This document shows, in pieces, positions 53,001 to 63,645 of a stretch of 64,000 nt of DNA. The position numbers and the translations under genes were made by a program. This stretch comes from Clytia hemisphaerica. Its lineage: Eukaryota; Cnidaria; Hydrozoa; Leptothecata; Clytiidae. Under the pieces are notes generated by a model, which worked only from the letters and a program-made list of their open reading frames with translations, was not told the origin of the DNA and ran no database searches. The DNA lies in the NCBI GenBank assembly GCA_902728285.1, contig CACVBU010000973.1:448861-512860 (forward strand), in the 5' to 3' direction. Numbering within the stretch: position 1 is the first letter of the stretch; every line of letters starts with the position of its first letter.

Positions 53001-56000
53001 GTCAAAAGTTACCTTACGTCACGAGGATCTTGTGTGCCAAATTTCATCCAAAAAGACCCACTAGATCAAAAGTTAAGGGGTGGTACAGGAAAAGCCCCCC
53101 CCTAGTTCTGAACCGCCCCTAAAAGCCTAGTATGAATAGGGTTAAAGATGAGCTCAGTAATTGTTTACATAGAGTCTATCAGTGTCCAAAGGATTAAAGA
53201 AATATTGACTAGAAAATTTTAGGTGACCAACCGAACTCTCTTTGTTGATAAAAAAGAATTTGGACATGGAAAGGTGATGTCATAATTTCCTACTATAATA
53301 CTAGAATTGTAGAGCTTTGAGTCTCATATTCACTTGCATACTGTTCATTATATTGATGTATATAATGTTTGGTTAAATTTCATTAATACAGTAGAGTCAT
53401 AACTCGTACATGAACGGGGAATGCCAATCTGTTCGAGTTATGGAATAGGGTTTACAAGAGGGGCCATAAAACTTTTTCGAATTAAGGAGACATTCAATTT
53501 TAAGAGGTTCCAGTTAAAGAGACTACAATGTAAAAAGCTTTATGGTTTCAAAGGTTTCAAATTTTTCTGAGAGGCTCTTAACTTTCACCCTATCATGCTT
53601 GATGGACGTGCTCTAATGGATGGAAGTGGAAGTCAGTGATGGAAATTATGAGATGATATGGAAAACCGCCTATCATTAAATAGTGGAGTGATTAAAATTT
53701 AATTACTAGAGTTGTTCAATTTGTCATTTCAGATAATGATTAGCATATAAGAATTATTACTGAGAGATGCCATATTAATCTTCTGAATGATTATAGTATG
53801 TTGGCTAACGAGAAACTGATTAATTTGACTGAATTATCCTGCTTTTGCATTTGTTTGTTGTGTTGTGTTGTTGGTTTTTAATAAAATAAACACCTTCCAC
53901 TTTTGTTTGATGTTGTTGTTGACACACAATGGTTAACAAAGCTGATATGCTAGGTAGGGATCAGTTTCAATTTCATCACATATGTTAATGTGTATAGTAT
54001 TTATGGGAATATAAAAAATTAAAGATATAAGTTTAGGTCTGTTTAGTATGTTTATATTTCAATCGCATGCCTTGCTGTATGTTCAAATTTAGCAATATAT
54101 AGTAATCCAAAGGTCGCGACTTTCAGTGTAGGTCAAAACTACTTTTTGCAATTATTCAGAGGTTTTAACTACTTAAATGCATCTTAGATTCCTAAGTTTG
54201 TTTTAATGCGATTTTGTCTGGTATCTGCAGGAGAAATGCGTACGGTATTTTCTGACATTCTTTGAATTATTTTAACAACCATTTCTTTTTTGTAAAGATT
54301 TTTTACTTATGAAACTTGGAAGTTATGTCTCTTTCTTTTGTAGACCAGCTAACGGGTGTCATCCAAATTGCTATGTAGATCTATTTTCCTTATTTATTTT
54401 TAAAGTTAAAGATGAGTTCAAAGTCACCTTTTTTATTATAATAAAGTCTAACAAAATTTACCTGATGATCAAATATGTTTTTCTCCTTAGTGGAACAGTT
54501 GACGCACACCGCGCCCGCTTCAGAACGCGTCAAATTCATTCTGGGTGGTGATGGGGAGGAAGAGAAACAAGTGCTTGAAACGCCACAACTTTTCACTGAA
54601 CTTGAAGAATTGTTCGTTCATTTGGACGGAAATGCAGAATGGAAAGAAACGGCTAGATGGTATGTTCTTGCGTTTTTTATTTTTGAGTTTGTTACTGGAG
54701 TGGAACTGATACACCTATGAACTCTTTAAAGCGGGAGAAGACTGGGTTCTAGTTTATCAAGAAGGATTGCCCCCAAAGACACGCCCAAAGACACGCCAAT
54801 CTCTCCTGGTAAACTCTAACCCAGTCTCTTACGTTTTATTGGTTGGTAGGTGCATTGTATTCCTATGTATTTCAGGCTAATATTCTAAATGGAGCATTTC
54901 CTACAATCAGGCCACTGAGATATCATGAGCTAAAAACAGCAGCCCACCCAGTTTTCTTTCTTCGCGAGTGAATCACCAGTTTTACATCACGTCAGTATTA
55001 TAATTTCCGAAAAGCGTTATTGGGAAGTTGAAACCCAGGCAACTCTCAAATTTCCTTCAATTAGCAGCTTACGTAATTTGTATCGCTCCCATGCACATAA
55101 GAAGTCCAACTTTATCATACTGCGTTCGACCACCAAACGGGCTATTGACCTATCTTTGACGTCACTTGATTTAACCCAACCCATATATTTAAATTCACAC
55201 AAATGACCTGAATGGCTATATAAAACTCTTTAATACTGCACGAAAATAATTTTCTGCGGAAGAGTATTTTCCCAAACGGTTTTTCAAATTCGTAATGGCT
55301 CTGTTGAACACTTTCTTCTAATTGGCATTTCTTGTTAGCTTCTTTACTTAGACCATGTTCAGACGTTACGATTCCGTATCGTTCCGAAACGAAACAGTTC
55401 CGAAACAAATTTGACCGTCAAAATTCGAAACATCAAAAAAGAAGACGTTACACATCAAAACAGATTGAAACGGTTTCGCTCCCCTATTTTCATAGGAACA
55501 AAACTGTTCTGTTTTCTTGCTCCGAAACTTTCCGAAACCAATATGAACACTCTCGATCCGTAACGGAAACCATACCGGAACGATACGAAACCGTAACGTC
55601 TGAACATGGTCTTAGAGTGCACACGAGCCTCAACTTCGGATAGTTTCTCGTTGATATTGTAAAAGGGCTAGCGAGGTTCAAAAGTATTCTTAACTTAGGT
55701 TTTTGTTTTCCTTTCATACAAATGTGTTATGTTGGAAATAGACCAGTTGTATTGCATCATACTGTTATGCTTGCTAAGGAAATGTAACCTGTATCAAACA
55801 CTTTTCTTTGCTGCCTGAAAAACTAACGTGAAGTTAAAAAATATCAATAATTGCCCTTGGGAGGGGTTGTTACAGGCTAGTGAAAACATGTTTATACCGC
55901 ATGCCAACCTTTTATTTGATCGAAAACTTAGTTTTCTTTACTGCAGTTTGTATACAATTTTATAAAGATTTATTAAGAGATATAATGGAGTATGATTAGT

Positions 56001-59000
56001 TTGCTTATTACCACACAACAAGCAGGTCCAGCCTCATTAGTACTCTCTAGTCAGTTTGTTCATGCCCCAAGGAAGAAATCATTCCTCAGAAACTCTCACG
56101 TACTCCTTATCTTAATATTTCCGATTTGACAAAATTGAGTTCTAACGGTATTATTGTATTATTCTTCATTCCCTTTGCAAAGAGCTTTAGGTGCACCAAT
56201 GCGATAAGAAGCAATTTACAATTAGAATCGAAAGATATGATTCTTTGAAAATTGATTGCAAAATCAGGCCAATTATAGCCCACTTATCTTACTTCGTTGT
56301 CTGTTAGGAAATGAACAATTTTTTGTCTCATTTTTTTCTCAGAGCCTGAGGTCTCATCTTTCGATTAGGTCATCATAGACCAGTATAAACTCAAATATAT
56401 ATCAATCCTTTGAAGAAATTGCTTCTTAAGTTTTTAATTCCAATATACAAATTTCTATAGAGGAACTACCCAATTGCCCAGAACTGCCCTAAGTAAAGTT
56501 TATGCTGTAGTAATCATTTCGATTTCATTTCTGGGTGGGCTGGCATATAAGGACAAAATTGAGTACACAGAGCCAAAGAACTTTAATCAGGGGAATATGT
56601 TTACTACCTATGAAATGTAAAGCATCTTAAGAATGTCATACACGTACTCATCCGAGCTTATCTTCCTGGTATAGAGAAAACAACTTAAGAAGTTTTGTGG
56701 TCGTTACTAATTTATGGAAAATTTCCATGTGTTCTGTGTATCATACTATGCAATTTGTTTTCGTCGTGTTGGTGTTTTCCTCTCTCGTCAATATTTTAGT
56801 CAACCCTCTATGCGTGGGTTTTACGGTCTGCTTCCAATATTGATAGAAATATCACCTTTGACCATCGATGCTATATATAGTTGTCTAGCTCGTATTAGAA
56901 GCTGTTGAAAATAGCTACTCGTATTTTTTACAGGAACAAATAAACTGTAGTCTAATCATACCCCAAAAAATCACATATTTGGTTATTTCAAAAACGAATC
57001 CCGAAAACAAAAACGATACAGTCTTGAACTGTTCTTTTAGCAAACCTCACTGCTTTGAATGGATGGGTCGTCTATTGAAAATTCTTATCTCCATAATGCT
57101 TTTATCTCGCTAGGTACAAATATGAAGAAGACGTGGAAGAAGGAGGTGATCGTTGGAGTAAACCACACGTGGCCACCCTGTCATTGTACAGTTTGTTTGA
57201 GTTGAGGAGCTCTTTGACGGCCGGTACTGTCATCCTGGATATGGAGGCTACTTCTTTGAACGAAATCTCTGGTGAGTGTTGAAGGATTTCTTGACGAATT
57301 TGTCGTTCTACTATTCGAATTTTTCTTGCGCTGAAAATCTTAGCTCGTAAACCAAAAGAGGTTCGGCTATTAAATGCTTACACCCAAATACCTTTAGCTA
57401 GCTCCTGACTATTGTGTGACATTTCTATTGCCACTATATAGTCAGTTTCGAATAGGCTGATTTCTCTGGTGGGCTTGTACCCAAAATCGTGTTGAGGATT
57501 TCAAGACAGTTAAGTCTTTCCAAGGGAGTTTTGTACACAAAAAGAAAAATGACGTAACACATCTTATTTTGCAGACAGCGTGCTCGATAATCTGATCACG
57601 TGCAACAAGCTGGACAAAGGATTCCGTCAAAAAGTCAAAGAAACACTTCTATGTAAACATCGTCACCATCGGAGTGCAGGATTCCGTCGTAACCTTAGCA
57701 ACATCATGAGTAGTCGGAAATCGTTCAATCATTCCGCATCAAAACTCTCCCGAAACGGAACTAACGGACACCTTCAGGATCATAACACCGGACATACAAC
57801 CCCGAACGGAACGGCCGAACACACCGACGACCATCACACAAACCCGACAAATATCAAATTATTCCGTAATTACTCACAACCGGCTTTTCCAAACTTGAAA
57901 TCACAACCTTCGATTATTGAGAGATCAGAATCTTTACCTCAGGGTGCAGCTGGTGTGGGCGGGGGTGGACATTTGATATACCAATCACCGCCCTCTCACG
58001 ATGGTGAAGATGAAACCATGGAAAATAAGGTGAAGACGATTGCTCATATATTCCTTCTCTTTGGGCATTATTTCATAACGAAAAGAAAACCGAGTGTTCC
58101 TGAGTTTGATTGGCCTATGATTTTGTATCGAGATCCTAAACTTCTAACAAGTACCTCAGCAGCAAAAAACAAATTTCATTTTGTTATTGCTGTAAACGTT
58201 CTAGGCTACAAAACCTCTAGCCAGCGTATTTATTTATGAAAGTTATCGTTAGTGAAAAGTAGATGAATCTTCTGAGATTCTGGTCAGGTCACCTTGATTT
58301 TAAGTAGATTCTGATAACAAGGTTTTCAGTCGTTTCTTGGTAACTGCTGTCTTCATGATTTTGTAGTTCATAAAGAGGAACTATTTTCATAAGTTGCATT
58401 TCGTTCTTTTTTCCGCAGACACCAGGATTTCTAAAGCGTTTACCGTCCAATGCAGAAGCCAGTAACGTTTTAGTCGGAGAAGTCGACTTTCTCGAGAAAC
58501 CGATTGCAGCATTTGTTCGTTTATCAAAAAGTTGTATTATCGATGATTTGACCGAAGTTCCGATTCCGACGCGATTTGTGTTTGTGATGTTGGGTCCTGC
58601 TGTGTCGCAAGGTCGTTATCATGAAATTGGAAGAGCTATCTCAACCTTGATGGCTGATGATGTAAGTTTTCTCATCGAAATAATGGTCTCATTTAACTCG
58701 GCTAATTTAATTAGCTGTTTTACCGAGCAGTCCTTAAATTTCGAAAATTTCTGAAATTCTTGCAGTCACTTTAGCGTAATATCGGGCTGGACTTTTTTAT
58801 GGAGTTTTATTTTTTAGCAAGCAAACAACCCTAATTTTTGATTTACTTGATCCATGAAACAGCAAATCAATTTAGCCTAGCGCTTCGTCTGATACCCACT
58901 GTTCACGAGTGTCAAACTATTTTCCCAAATACATTCGAGGCTCCAGACGTGATACCTAAGGTGGAATTGACGCTTCTTTGTAAAGTTATAGTACACCCCC

Positions 59001-62000
59001 GTCTCTGTGACCCGGTGTGATCCACCCCGCTGTACAAATTTGTGAAAAATTGAGCAAAATTTCACCCCATTTTCTGTTTCACCCCACTGGCTTTTCAACA
59101 CCCAATGGGTCACTGAGACAGGGGTGTTATAGTAGATGTTGACTATGAGCTTAGTTTTCAAAATCCGTAATTCTTTTCTTTTCAGGTATTTCATGATGTT
59201 GTATACAAAGCAAAATGTAGAGAAGATCTTATTGCAGGAATTGATGAATTCTTAGAACAGGTACGATTTAACATTCCCATTGCAAACAACCCCAACTTTT
59301 TTGGAAATCTTAATGTAAAGAGAGCGATGAAGAGTTGCACTTCTATTTTTCTAGCTAAGCAGACAATGCACCTTTTGGACCGTTGTCGTGCGGTCAGGCG
59401 CGTGCCACGTTATTATTTAATTACCCCCTAAACTTGATCCATTCCCTTTCTTACCCCCTTTTTCTATTGTCTATAGGTGCGAAAAAAAAGACTGAGGCGG
59501 TTTTAGGGTGGCAATATGCAGCTACGGTCGAATAGGTGTATTGCATTAAAAGGAACATAATCTGATATACTTTTTCGCCCTTGACAAAATTCAAATGTAT
59601 TTTGAAATCTTAGGAAAGGGAAAGCAACATTTGTTTCTGACATACGGAATAGCTTAAGTAGGGCGGCAAATATGTTATTTTATCCGTAATCTCTACACAT
59701 TATGCAATTTCATTCTTGCAAGCTTTCAAGTTTTCTGTCATAAAACTGACGAAAGAAAACGGATCCAAGTGTGCAAAAATAAACCTAGCTAACCTTGCAA
59801 CTACGGTTAACAATTCAGACAAATCAACACGAGCTAATTATCAAAAGAAAAAGAAAATTAAAGTTTTGAGCCGTCTGAAACTTCAAAAGAAGAACTTTGT
59901 CTTACTAACCTCAATAGCTCAAACAATTCTTTCGAAAATTGAATTGCTTTTTTGTTCTCCTCCATTTATTCCAGCTTGATTTTTGTTTACGCACAGGCCT
60001 TCTTCCTCAACTAGTACCTTCGGTACTATCTACGTGACAAGTCCGCTATAGTAGGGAAATGATGGAAATGACGTCAATACGCAACTGTTACGTCAATTTT
60101 CTCGAGTTTTTTTTGAGAAATCGGCTACACCCACTTAAAAGTCTTCTATATCGTTTTTCGAGAGCTTTTGATTGGTATAAGTGGTTTTGGGTTTTATTGA
60201 CCTTGAAATTTCGTCAAATTTTAGGAGTCAAGGAATTTTACCTGTACAGTAACGTCAGTTTTTGAGTGAAAAACTTTTTGAATACTTTCTTTGAAACCAG
60301 GTTTGGTTTCGTCGCAAAAAATATGTCAAAGGTTCCTAGGGGTTCACCCCTACTACTAAGTAACCTAGTTTCGGTCAAACGGAAACTCAAAATATAGGTA
60401 TCAAAATATACTCCTCGGCTGGAATGAGATGATCACTATGAAGCTACTATTGAATACATTTGATTTTTCATTGGACCTTTCTTCCTAGTCGTGTTAATAA
60501 AAAAAAATAAATCTATATTTCCATTTTTCAGGTAACCGTCTTACCCCCTGGTGAATGGGACCCATCTATTCGTTTAGATCCGCGCTTGTATAATCACCAT
60601 CGACCTCGACGTATCGCTATCGAACCGAGACTAGAACCACCAATGGAACACTCTGATAAATTGTCTGATGGAAACGATGGTGGAAGCATTAGCGAGAATT
60701 CACATTCATCAACGAAAACTAATAGACTATTTAGTGGATTATCACGTGATTTTAATATATGGAGGAGCCGTAAAAGGGACTATAAAGATGGATTTAGTAT
60801 GCGTTGTATTGGCACTGCCATTTTTATTTATTTATTGTTGCTAGGAGTTATTTCAACTATCGGTGAAAATGAGACTGGATCGACCGGAGGATTAATAGTA
60901 AGTCGGTGTTTGTCGTCTGTTTTGGCTTCTGTTTCACCTATCACAAGACAATAATTAAGCACTTGGATACCTGCACGTAGCCACAGAAAAATTACAGAAA
61001 ATATTTTTTTTTGGGTAATGAAAAATATTTTTTAAAGGGTATGGAAAAGTCGGAAAAGTAGTATGCTTAAAATTTTTTTTTCTCATTTCCTCAAAAATTT
61101 AGTCGTCTGCCCTTGTCTTTTTATAAAGTTTCTGGAGATAAGACAGGCTAATGACAAATTATTTTTTCCTCTTTCTTTCCAGGGCACACGAGAACACATA
61201 TTGGCGTTATGTATCAGTGGTCTTGTCTTCACCGTATTCTCCGGTCAACCACTACTGGTTTTAAGTTTCGCATTACCGTTGTCATTATTCGATGGTTTAC
61301 TATACAATGTGTGTTCAGACTATAATATAGACTTCTTATCGTTTCGTATGTTGATCGGTCTATGGGCTGTTGTCTTTCTAGCCATTTTCGTTGCCGTCAA
61401 TTTGTCATCTTATTTGAAATTTTTCACGAGGTTTAGTTTGGAGATCTTTGTCATTGTACCGGCATTGGTATTACTATGTTACGGTTTCGTACATATGTGT
61501 TATATGATACAGTTGTATGCTGCTTTGCCAGGAACATTCTCAAACCAAACTTGTTTATGTGTACAATCTTATCGGGAACCTTTAAATATGTCAATACCTA
61601 TCAATAATTACACGTTACCAACAAACGGTACCACTATCCAAACTACAGTCAACACTTTAAATACGACATTCAACTCAACGGCGGTCGTGACTAACACCAC
61701 ATTCTTGACAACGCCCTTGACAACGGTTGCAATGACGACCATACGTCAACAATATCGCGTCAAGCAGAAAGTCTTGCACAACATCCATTTCCGCGATTGC
61801 ATAAAGAAAGATATGAGCTTGGTAGGGGAAGCATGCATGCATGGTGTCTACCCCTTCACGTCAATTTTGACGGTTTCATCCATCGTGCTGTTTCTCTTTT
61901 TGACCTCCTTCCAGCATCTTGGATATCTCCCAAAACAGGTTCGTATTTAAATTTAGTAGGGTAACCGTATTTGTAAAGGCAGATGCAAATTCGAGGTCCT

Positions 62001-63645
62001 TTTAATATTAGTTAAGAGTTCAGAGACTTATAAATCATTCAAACCTCTAACTAAAGCTGCAAATAAAGGGCTGGATTCGAGTTAATAAAGGTCGAATGAC
62101 GCCAAATTTCTAAAGTCATAGATACAGACATTTGACGGTACTTGATCCTGGTAAATTCGAACCCGGTCCTCTTCTAGCATCAATAATGATAAGTACCTTT
62201 TTAACCTACGTTTTTAAGCCATTAAAATCTTCAATCTTAGTCACAGATAAATGCTACAGATTGATTCGTGTATTATTTACAAGTAATAAATTAAAACTCT
62301 ATTTCTTTTAAAACAGGTTCATCAGTTCTTCCAAAATTTCGCCGCTTTGATCGTTGTCATCGCTCTCTCGGCAAGTGCCAACCAATTCAACATCAACATT
62401 CGCTATCTGAGTATCCCGAAATCCTTTGCGCCCAACGGTATTGAACGGACACAATGGATTGTGGATCCTTTAGTATCGAACGAAGCATGGATCATCGTCC
62501 TAGCTGTGATTCCTGCTTTCATACTAGCTCTTATGATTTTTGTGGAGCAACAGTTGAGCGCACGACAAATCAATAACCATTATGCTCTACTGAAGGTAAT
62601 CTTCTATGTTTAAGTTCAGTTTCATTTGATACGCGTTTTTTATAAGAACATTCAAAATTTTTGTGCTAAACGTTTAAGCCTAAAAATGTTAAATATGTTT
62701 TTATATTCACCGTAAAGTGAGTGTTTTTGTCCGTTTTACTAAGAAACCGGGTGTTTCCACAGAGCCTGTGGTGTTCTTAAAAAGTTGATTCTGGCCATCG
62801 AATAAATCAATCATAAAAAAATCTTCGAACGCTAGTTTAGGATTCAGTCAACTTGACTGCTAACGGGAATCTTTATGAAGACCAGCAAATCTCGTGATTC
62901 TCTCTCTCTCTAAAAAGCAACGATCACGATTTCCTAATTATTGGATTTTTATTCCTCCTTAGAAAGGACATGGTTACCATCTTGACTTAGCAGTTGTTTG
63001 TGTTGGCTTGTTCATCTCTTCAGTATTCGGGCTACCATTTTGCGTTGCCTCCATTATCTTGTCTATAAACAATGTGTACTCCTTGACAACCAAGAGTCAA
63101 GCTGATTTTATCGGATGCGACACAAAGATTAAGTAAGTTCGACTAAAATAAATCATGTTCCAATTCAAATGTCAATCCATATTTAATATTTTCTCAGATT
63201 TTCATGTACATAAAAAAGCTTGAGTAAATTACTGTTTTTATAAATCTTTTCGAAACTTTCTTAGAGGAACGTGTAATTTACTTTAATTTTCGGAAAATCT
63301 CAGAACAAAAAACATTCGAGGCTACTGGAGTTTATAGTGGTCCTTTCAGATAAATTTTATTGGATGTTCACTCCAGTCGTGGACACATTGGAAGCTGTTA
63401 GGACAACACTTTTTCAAGAGGACTCTCATATTGGCAGTAATTTTTTATATCTCTTTCTATGCCTGAATTCACCTCTCTTACTTCATTTGTCTATTTTTTC
63501 CAGGGAGCAACGACTGTCGAATCTATTGACGTATGTTCTGATCACCTTAACGCCCACAATGCGCCCAATATTGAGATACATTCCTTTCCCTGTTCTGTAT
63601 GGACTGTTGATCGTCGCACTCTTCAAGACCTTTGCTGGAACACAG
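46987..63645 (+). CDS. SLC4: SLC4-family bicarbonate transporter (Na+-coupled type), 3'-partial
   Basis: Plasma-membrane bicarbonate/carbonate transporter of the SLC4 family (pH and HCO3- transport). Exons: 46987-47074, 47164-47340, 54491-54659, 57114-57271, 57575-58029, 58419-58661, 59186-59260, 60532-60897, 61183-61938, 62317-62595, 62963-63132, 63504-63645. They join in phase to 3078 nt (1026 aa). Residues 1 to about 535 form the cytosolic domain, with NBC-type signatures ([83 protein letters not shown]). Helices follow from about residue 540. The large extracellular loop (exon 9) has four Cys and seven N-glycosylation sequons, typical of Na+-coupled members. The membrane core is atypical: LSFALP where relatives have LSSTGP, and VEQQ with Glu where Na+-coupled members have Asp. 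The last helices and the C-terminus are off the window. Orthology to a specific vertebrate member is not claimed. Confidence 0.93.
47164..47340 (+). CDS. SLC4: SLC4 exon 2 (HRxVxIG motif)
   Basis: Phase 1 to 1. Begins [20 protein letters not shown], matching the H.TIYIGVHVP start region of Na+-coupled SLC4 proteins. A basic stretch and acidic [10 protein letters not shown] follow. The 64-codon open frame here is in another frame. Donor GTAAAA. Confidence 0.9.
47919..49305. mobile_element. Mutator-like nonautonomous element, 1387 bp, 9-bp target duplication
   Basis: Terminal inverted repeats of about 90 bp start CGGTTTGTGTAATTTACGAT and end ATCGTAAATTACACAAACCG. They contain repeated CGATGCGCGATCCA / GCACGATCC motifs and TTAATTATTCTAATTATGCA. 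GAGAAAATA flanks both sides exactly (47910-47918 and 49306-49314). Long TIRs plus a 9-bp duplication fit Mutator-like elements. No transposase was found inside. Confidence 0.85.
48559..49072. mobile_element. Nested inverted-repeat element rich in CGCTAAAAT
   Basis: TACTTTAATCGTAGAAATTT(TAGCGAGA) and its complement (TCTCGCTA)AAATTTCTACGATTAAAGTA bound a block with about ten copies of CGCTAAAAT(T/A)(A/C)ATCC or its complement. It lies wholly inside the Mutator-like element. TA at each tip. Confidence 0.7.
52579..53145. mobile_element. 567-bp dispersed element, full-length copy
   Basis: Ends TTAAACCCTATTCGTACTAG and CCTAGTATGAATAGGGTTAA are near-perfect complements. The right 230 bp is shared with 17949-18174. 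The family is therefore present in both genes' introns. No coding frame. Confidence 0.75.
53388..53530. mobile_element. pogo-like remnant (CAGTAGAGTC end)
   Basis: TACAGTAGAGTCATAACTCG is followed by GTTCGAGTTATGG, similar in layout to the 19640 remnant (CAGTGGGGTCTCGATAACTC, GTTCGAGTTATTGG). Right terminus not clear. Confidence 0.5.
54491..54659 (+). CDS. SLC4: SLC4 exon 3 (cytosolic domain)
   Basis: Phase 1 to 2. Contains [32 protein letters not shown] and AEWKETARW, near-invariant in the SLC4 cytosolic domain. Acceptor CTCCTTAG, donor GTATGT. Confidence 0.96.
54738..54828. mobile_element. Short hairpin repeat (AGACTGGGTT ends)
   Basis: AGACTGGGTTCTAGTTTATC pairs with CTGGTAAACTCTAACCCAGTCT. 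Related one-sided copies lie at about 17790 (GAGACTGGGTTAGAGTTTAC) and about 62145 (CCTGGTAAATTCGAACCCGG). Confidence 0.6.
55351..55610. mobile_element. Harbinger-like MITE, 260 bp
   Basis: GACCATGTTCAGACGTTACG and CGTAACGTCTGAACATGGTC are perfect complementary ends flanked by TTA on both sides (3-bp duplication as in PIF/Harbinger). Subterminal CCGTATCGTTCCG / CGGAACGATACG also pair. Located in SLC4 intron 3. Open frames across it are artefacts. Confidence 0.75.
55611..57113 (+). other. Remainder of SLC4 intron 3
   Basis: AT-rich intronic sequence. I see no exon, repeat array or RNA gene in it. Confidence 0.5.
57114..57271 (+). CDS. SLC4: SLC4 exon 4 (cytosolic domain)
   Basis: Phase 2 to 1. 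[20 protein letters not shown] then [20 protein letters not shown], matching the [28 protein letters not shown] signature of Na+-coupled SLC4. Acceptor TCTCGCTAG, donor GTGAGT. Confidence 0.97.
57575..58029 (+). CDS. SLC4: SLC4 exon 5 (cytosolic domain plus variable linker)
   Basis: Phase 1 to 0. [20 protein letters not shown] then [13 protein letters not shown] matches the family helix VxDxxxxxxxL....REALLRKHRHQ. About 100 residues rich in Ser, Asn, His and Thr follow, equivalent to the poorly conserved linker of NBCs. The open frame continues past the GTGAAG donor into intron. Confidence 0.93.
58419..58661 (+). CDS. SLC4: SLC4 exon 6 (cytosolic domain core)
   Basis: 81 codons, phase 0. [40 protein letters not shown] and [17 protein letters not shown] are all signature segments. 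Acceptor TTCCGCAG, donor GTAAGT. Confidence 0.97.
58989..59131. mobile_element. Inverted-repeat element, copy 2 of the 42975 type
   Basis: GTACACCCCCGTCTCTGTGACCC pairs loosely with GGGTCACTGAGACAGGGGTGT. CACCCCA(C) motifs recur inside. Related to 42975-43262 by the GTCTC..GTGA ends. Confidence 0.55.
59186..59260 (+). CDS. SLC4: SLC4 exon 7 (cytosolic domain)
   Basis: 25 codons, phase 0: [20 protein letters not shown] then EFLEQ, matching [25 protein letters not shown]. Donor GTACGA. Confidence 0.96.
59261..60531 (+). other. SLC4 intron 7
   Basis: 1.27 kb without recognisable exons or repeats. A plus-strand 87-codon frame near 59716 has no family features and is treated as chance. Confidence 0.5.
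60532..60897 (+). CDS. SLC4: SLC4 exon 8 (end of cytosolic domain, TM1)
   Basis: 122 codons, phase 0. Opens [17 protein letters not shown] (family signature), then an acidic/Ser linker, then [20 protein letters not shown] before a hydrophobic span around [18 protein letters not shown] (TM1). Relatives have ITFGGLLG where this protein has [10 protein letters not shown], a marked departure at the end of TM1. Confidence 0.92.
61183..61938 (+). CDS. SLC4: SLC4 exon 9 (TM2-TM6 and large extracellular loop)
   Basis: 252 codons, phase 0. Starts [20 protein letters not shown] then GQPL, the TM2-TM3 junction. The next motif is [15 protein letters not shown] where relatives have [26 protein letters not shown] matches the conserved YLEFRLWIGLW. 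The loop from about 61545 to 61850 has CLC, RDC and EAC cysteines and sequons NQT, NMS, NYT, NGT, NTT, NST and NTT. TM6 follows. Donor GTTCGT is weaker than consensus but keeps phase 0. Confidence 0.93.
62317..62595 (+). CDS. SLC4: SLC4 exon 10 (TM7-TM8)
   Basis: 93 codons, phase 0. [20 protein letters not shown] aligns with the RKLISDFAIILSILIFC helix. [20 protein letters not shown] aligns with [21 protein letters not shown]. The acidic residue in TM8 is Glu, as in anion exchangers (AE1 E681), not Asp as in NBCe1 (D754). Acceptor TAAAACAG is purine-rich but in phase. Confidence 0.93.
62963..63132 (+). CDS. SLC4: SLC4 exon 11 (TM9 region)
   Basis: Phase 0 to 2. [20 protein letters not shown] then [20 protein letters not shown], matching [41 protein letters not shown] is near-invariant in SLC4. 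Donor GTAAGT. Confidence 0.96.
63504..63645 (+). CDS. SLC4: SLC4 exon 12 (TM10 region; last visible exon)
   Basis: Phase 2 to 0. [20 protein letters not shown] then [20 protein letters not shown], matching [41 protein letters not shown]. The EQR arginine (AE1 R730 equivalent) is kept. The FLYMGV..L motif after VLYG is replaced by LIVALFKTF. The gene continues beyond the window. Confidence 0.94.

Larger units (their letters stand above)
47341..54490 (+). other. SLC4 intron 2 (7.15 kb)
   Basis: Holds a Mutator-like element (47919-49305) with a nested inverted repeat, a dispersed element (52579-53145) and a pogo-like remnant (53388-53530). The segment 49315-52570 is AT-rich, with no exon, repeat or RNA gene that I can support. 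Confidence 0.6.

Noticed and set aside
55332..55643. 103-codon plus-strand frame with Arg/Thr/Glu-rich product
   Set aside because: Spans the Harbinger-like MITE (55351-55610); complementary frames on both strands come from its inverted repeats.
58030..58239. C-terminal extension of the exon-5 open frame
   Set aside because: It passes a GTGAAG donor. The downstream residues do not resemble SLC4, whereas splicing to 58419 restores [11 protein letters not shown].
63347..63437. Possible SLC4 exon (acceptor CCTTTCAG, frame [16 protein letters not shown], donor GTAATT)
   Set aside because: It does not fit the phase between exon 11 (ends phase 2) and exon 12. Exon 11 joins exon 12 directly, with the expected KEQR continuation seen in all SLC4 proteins.
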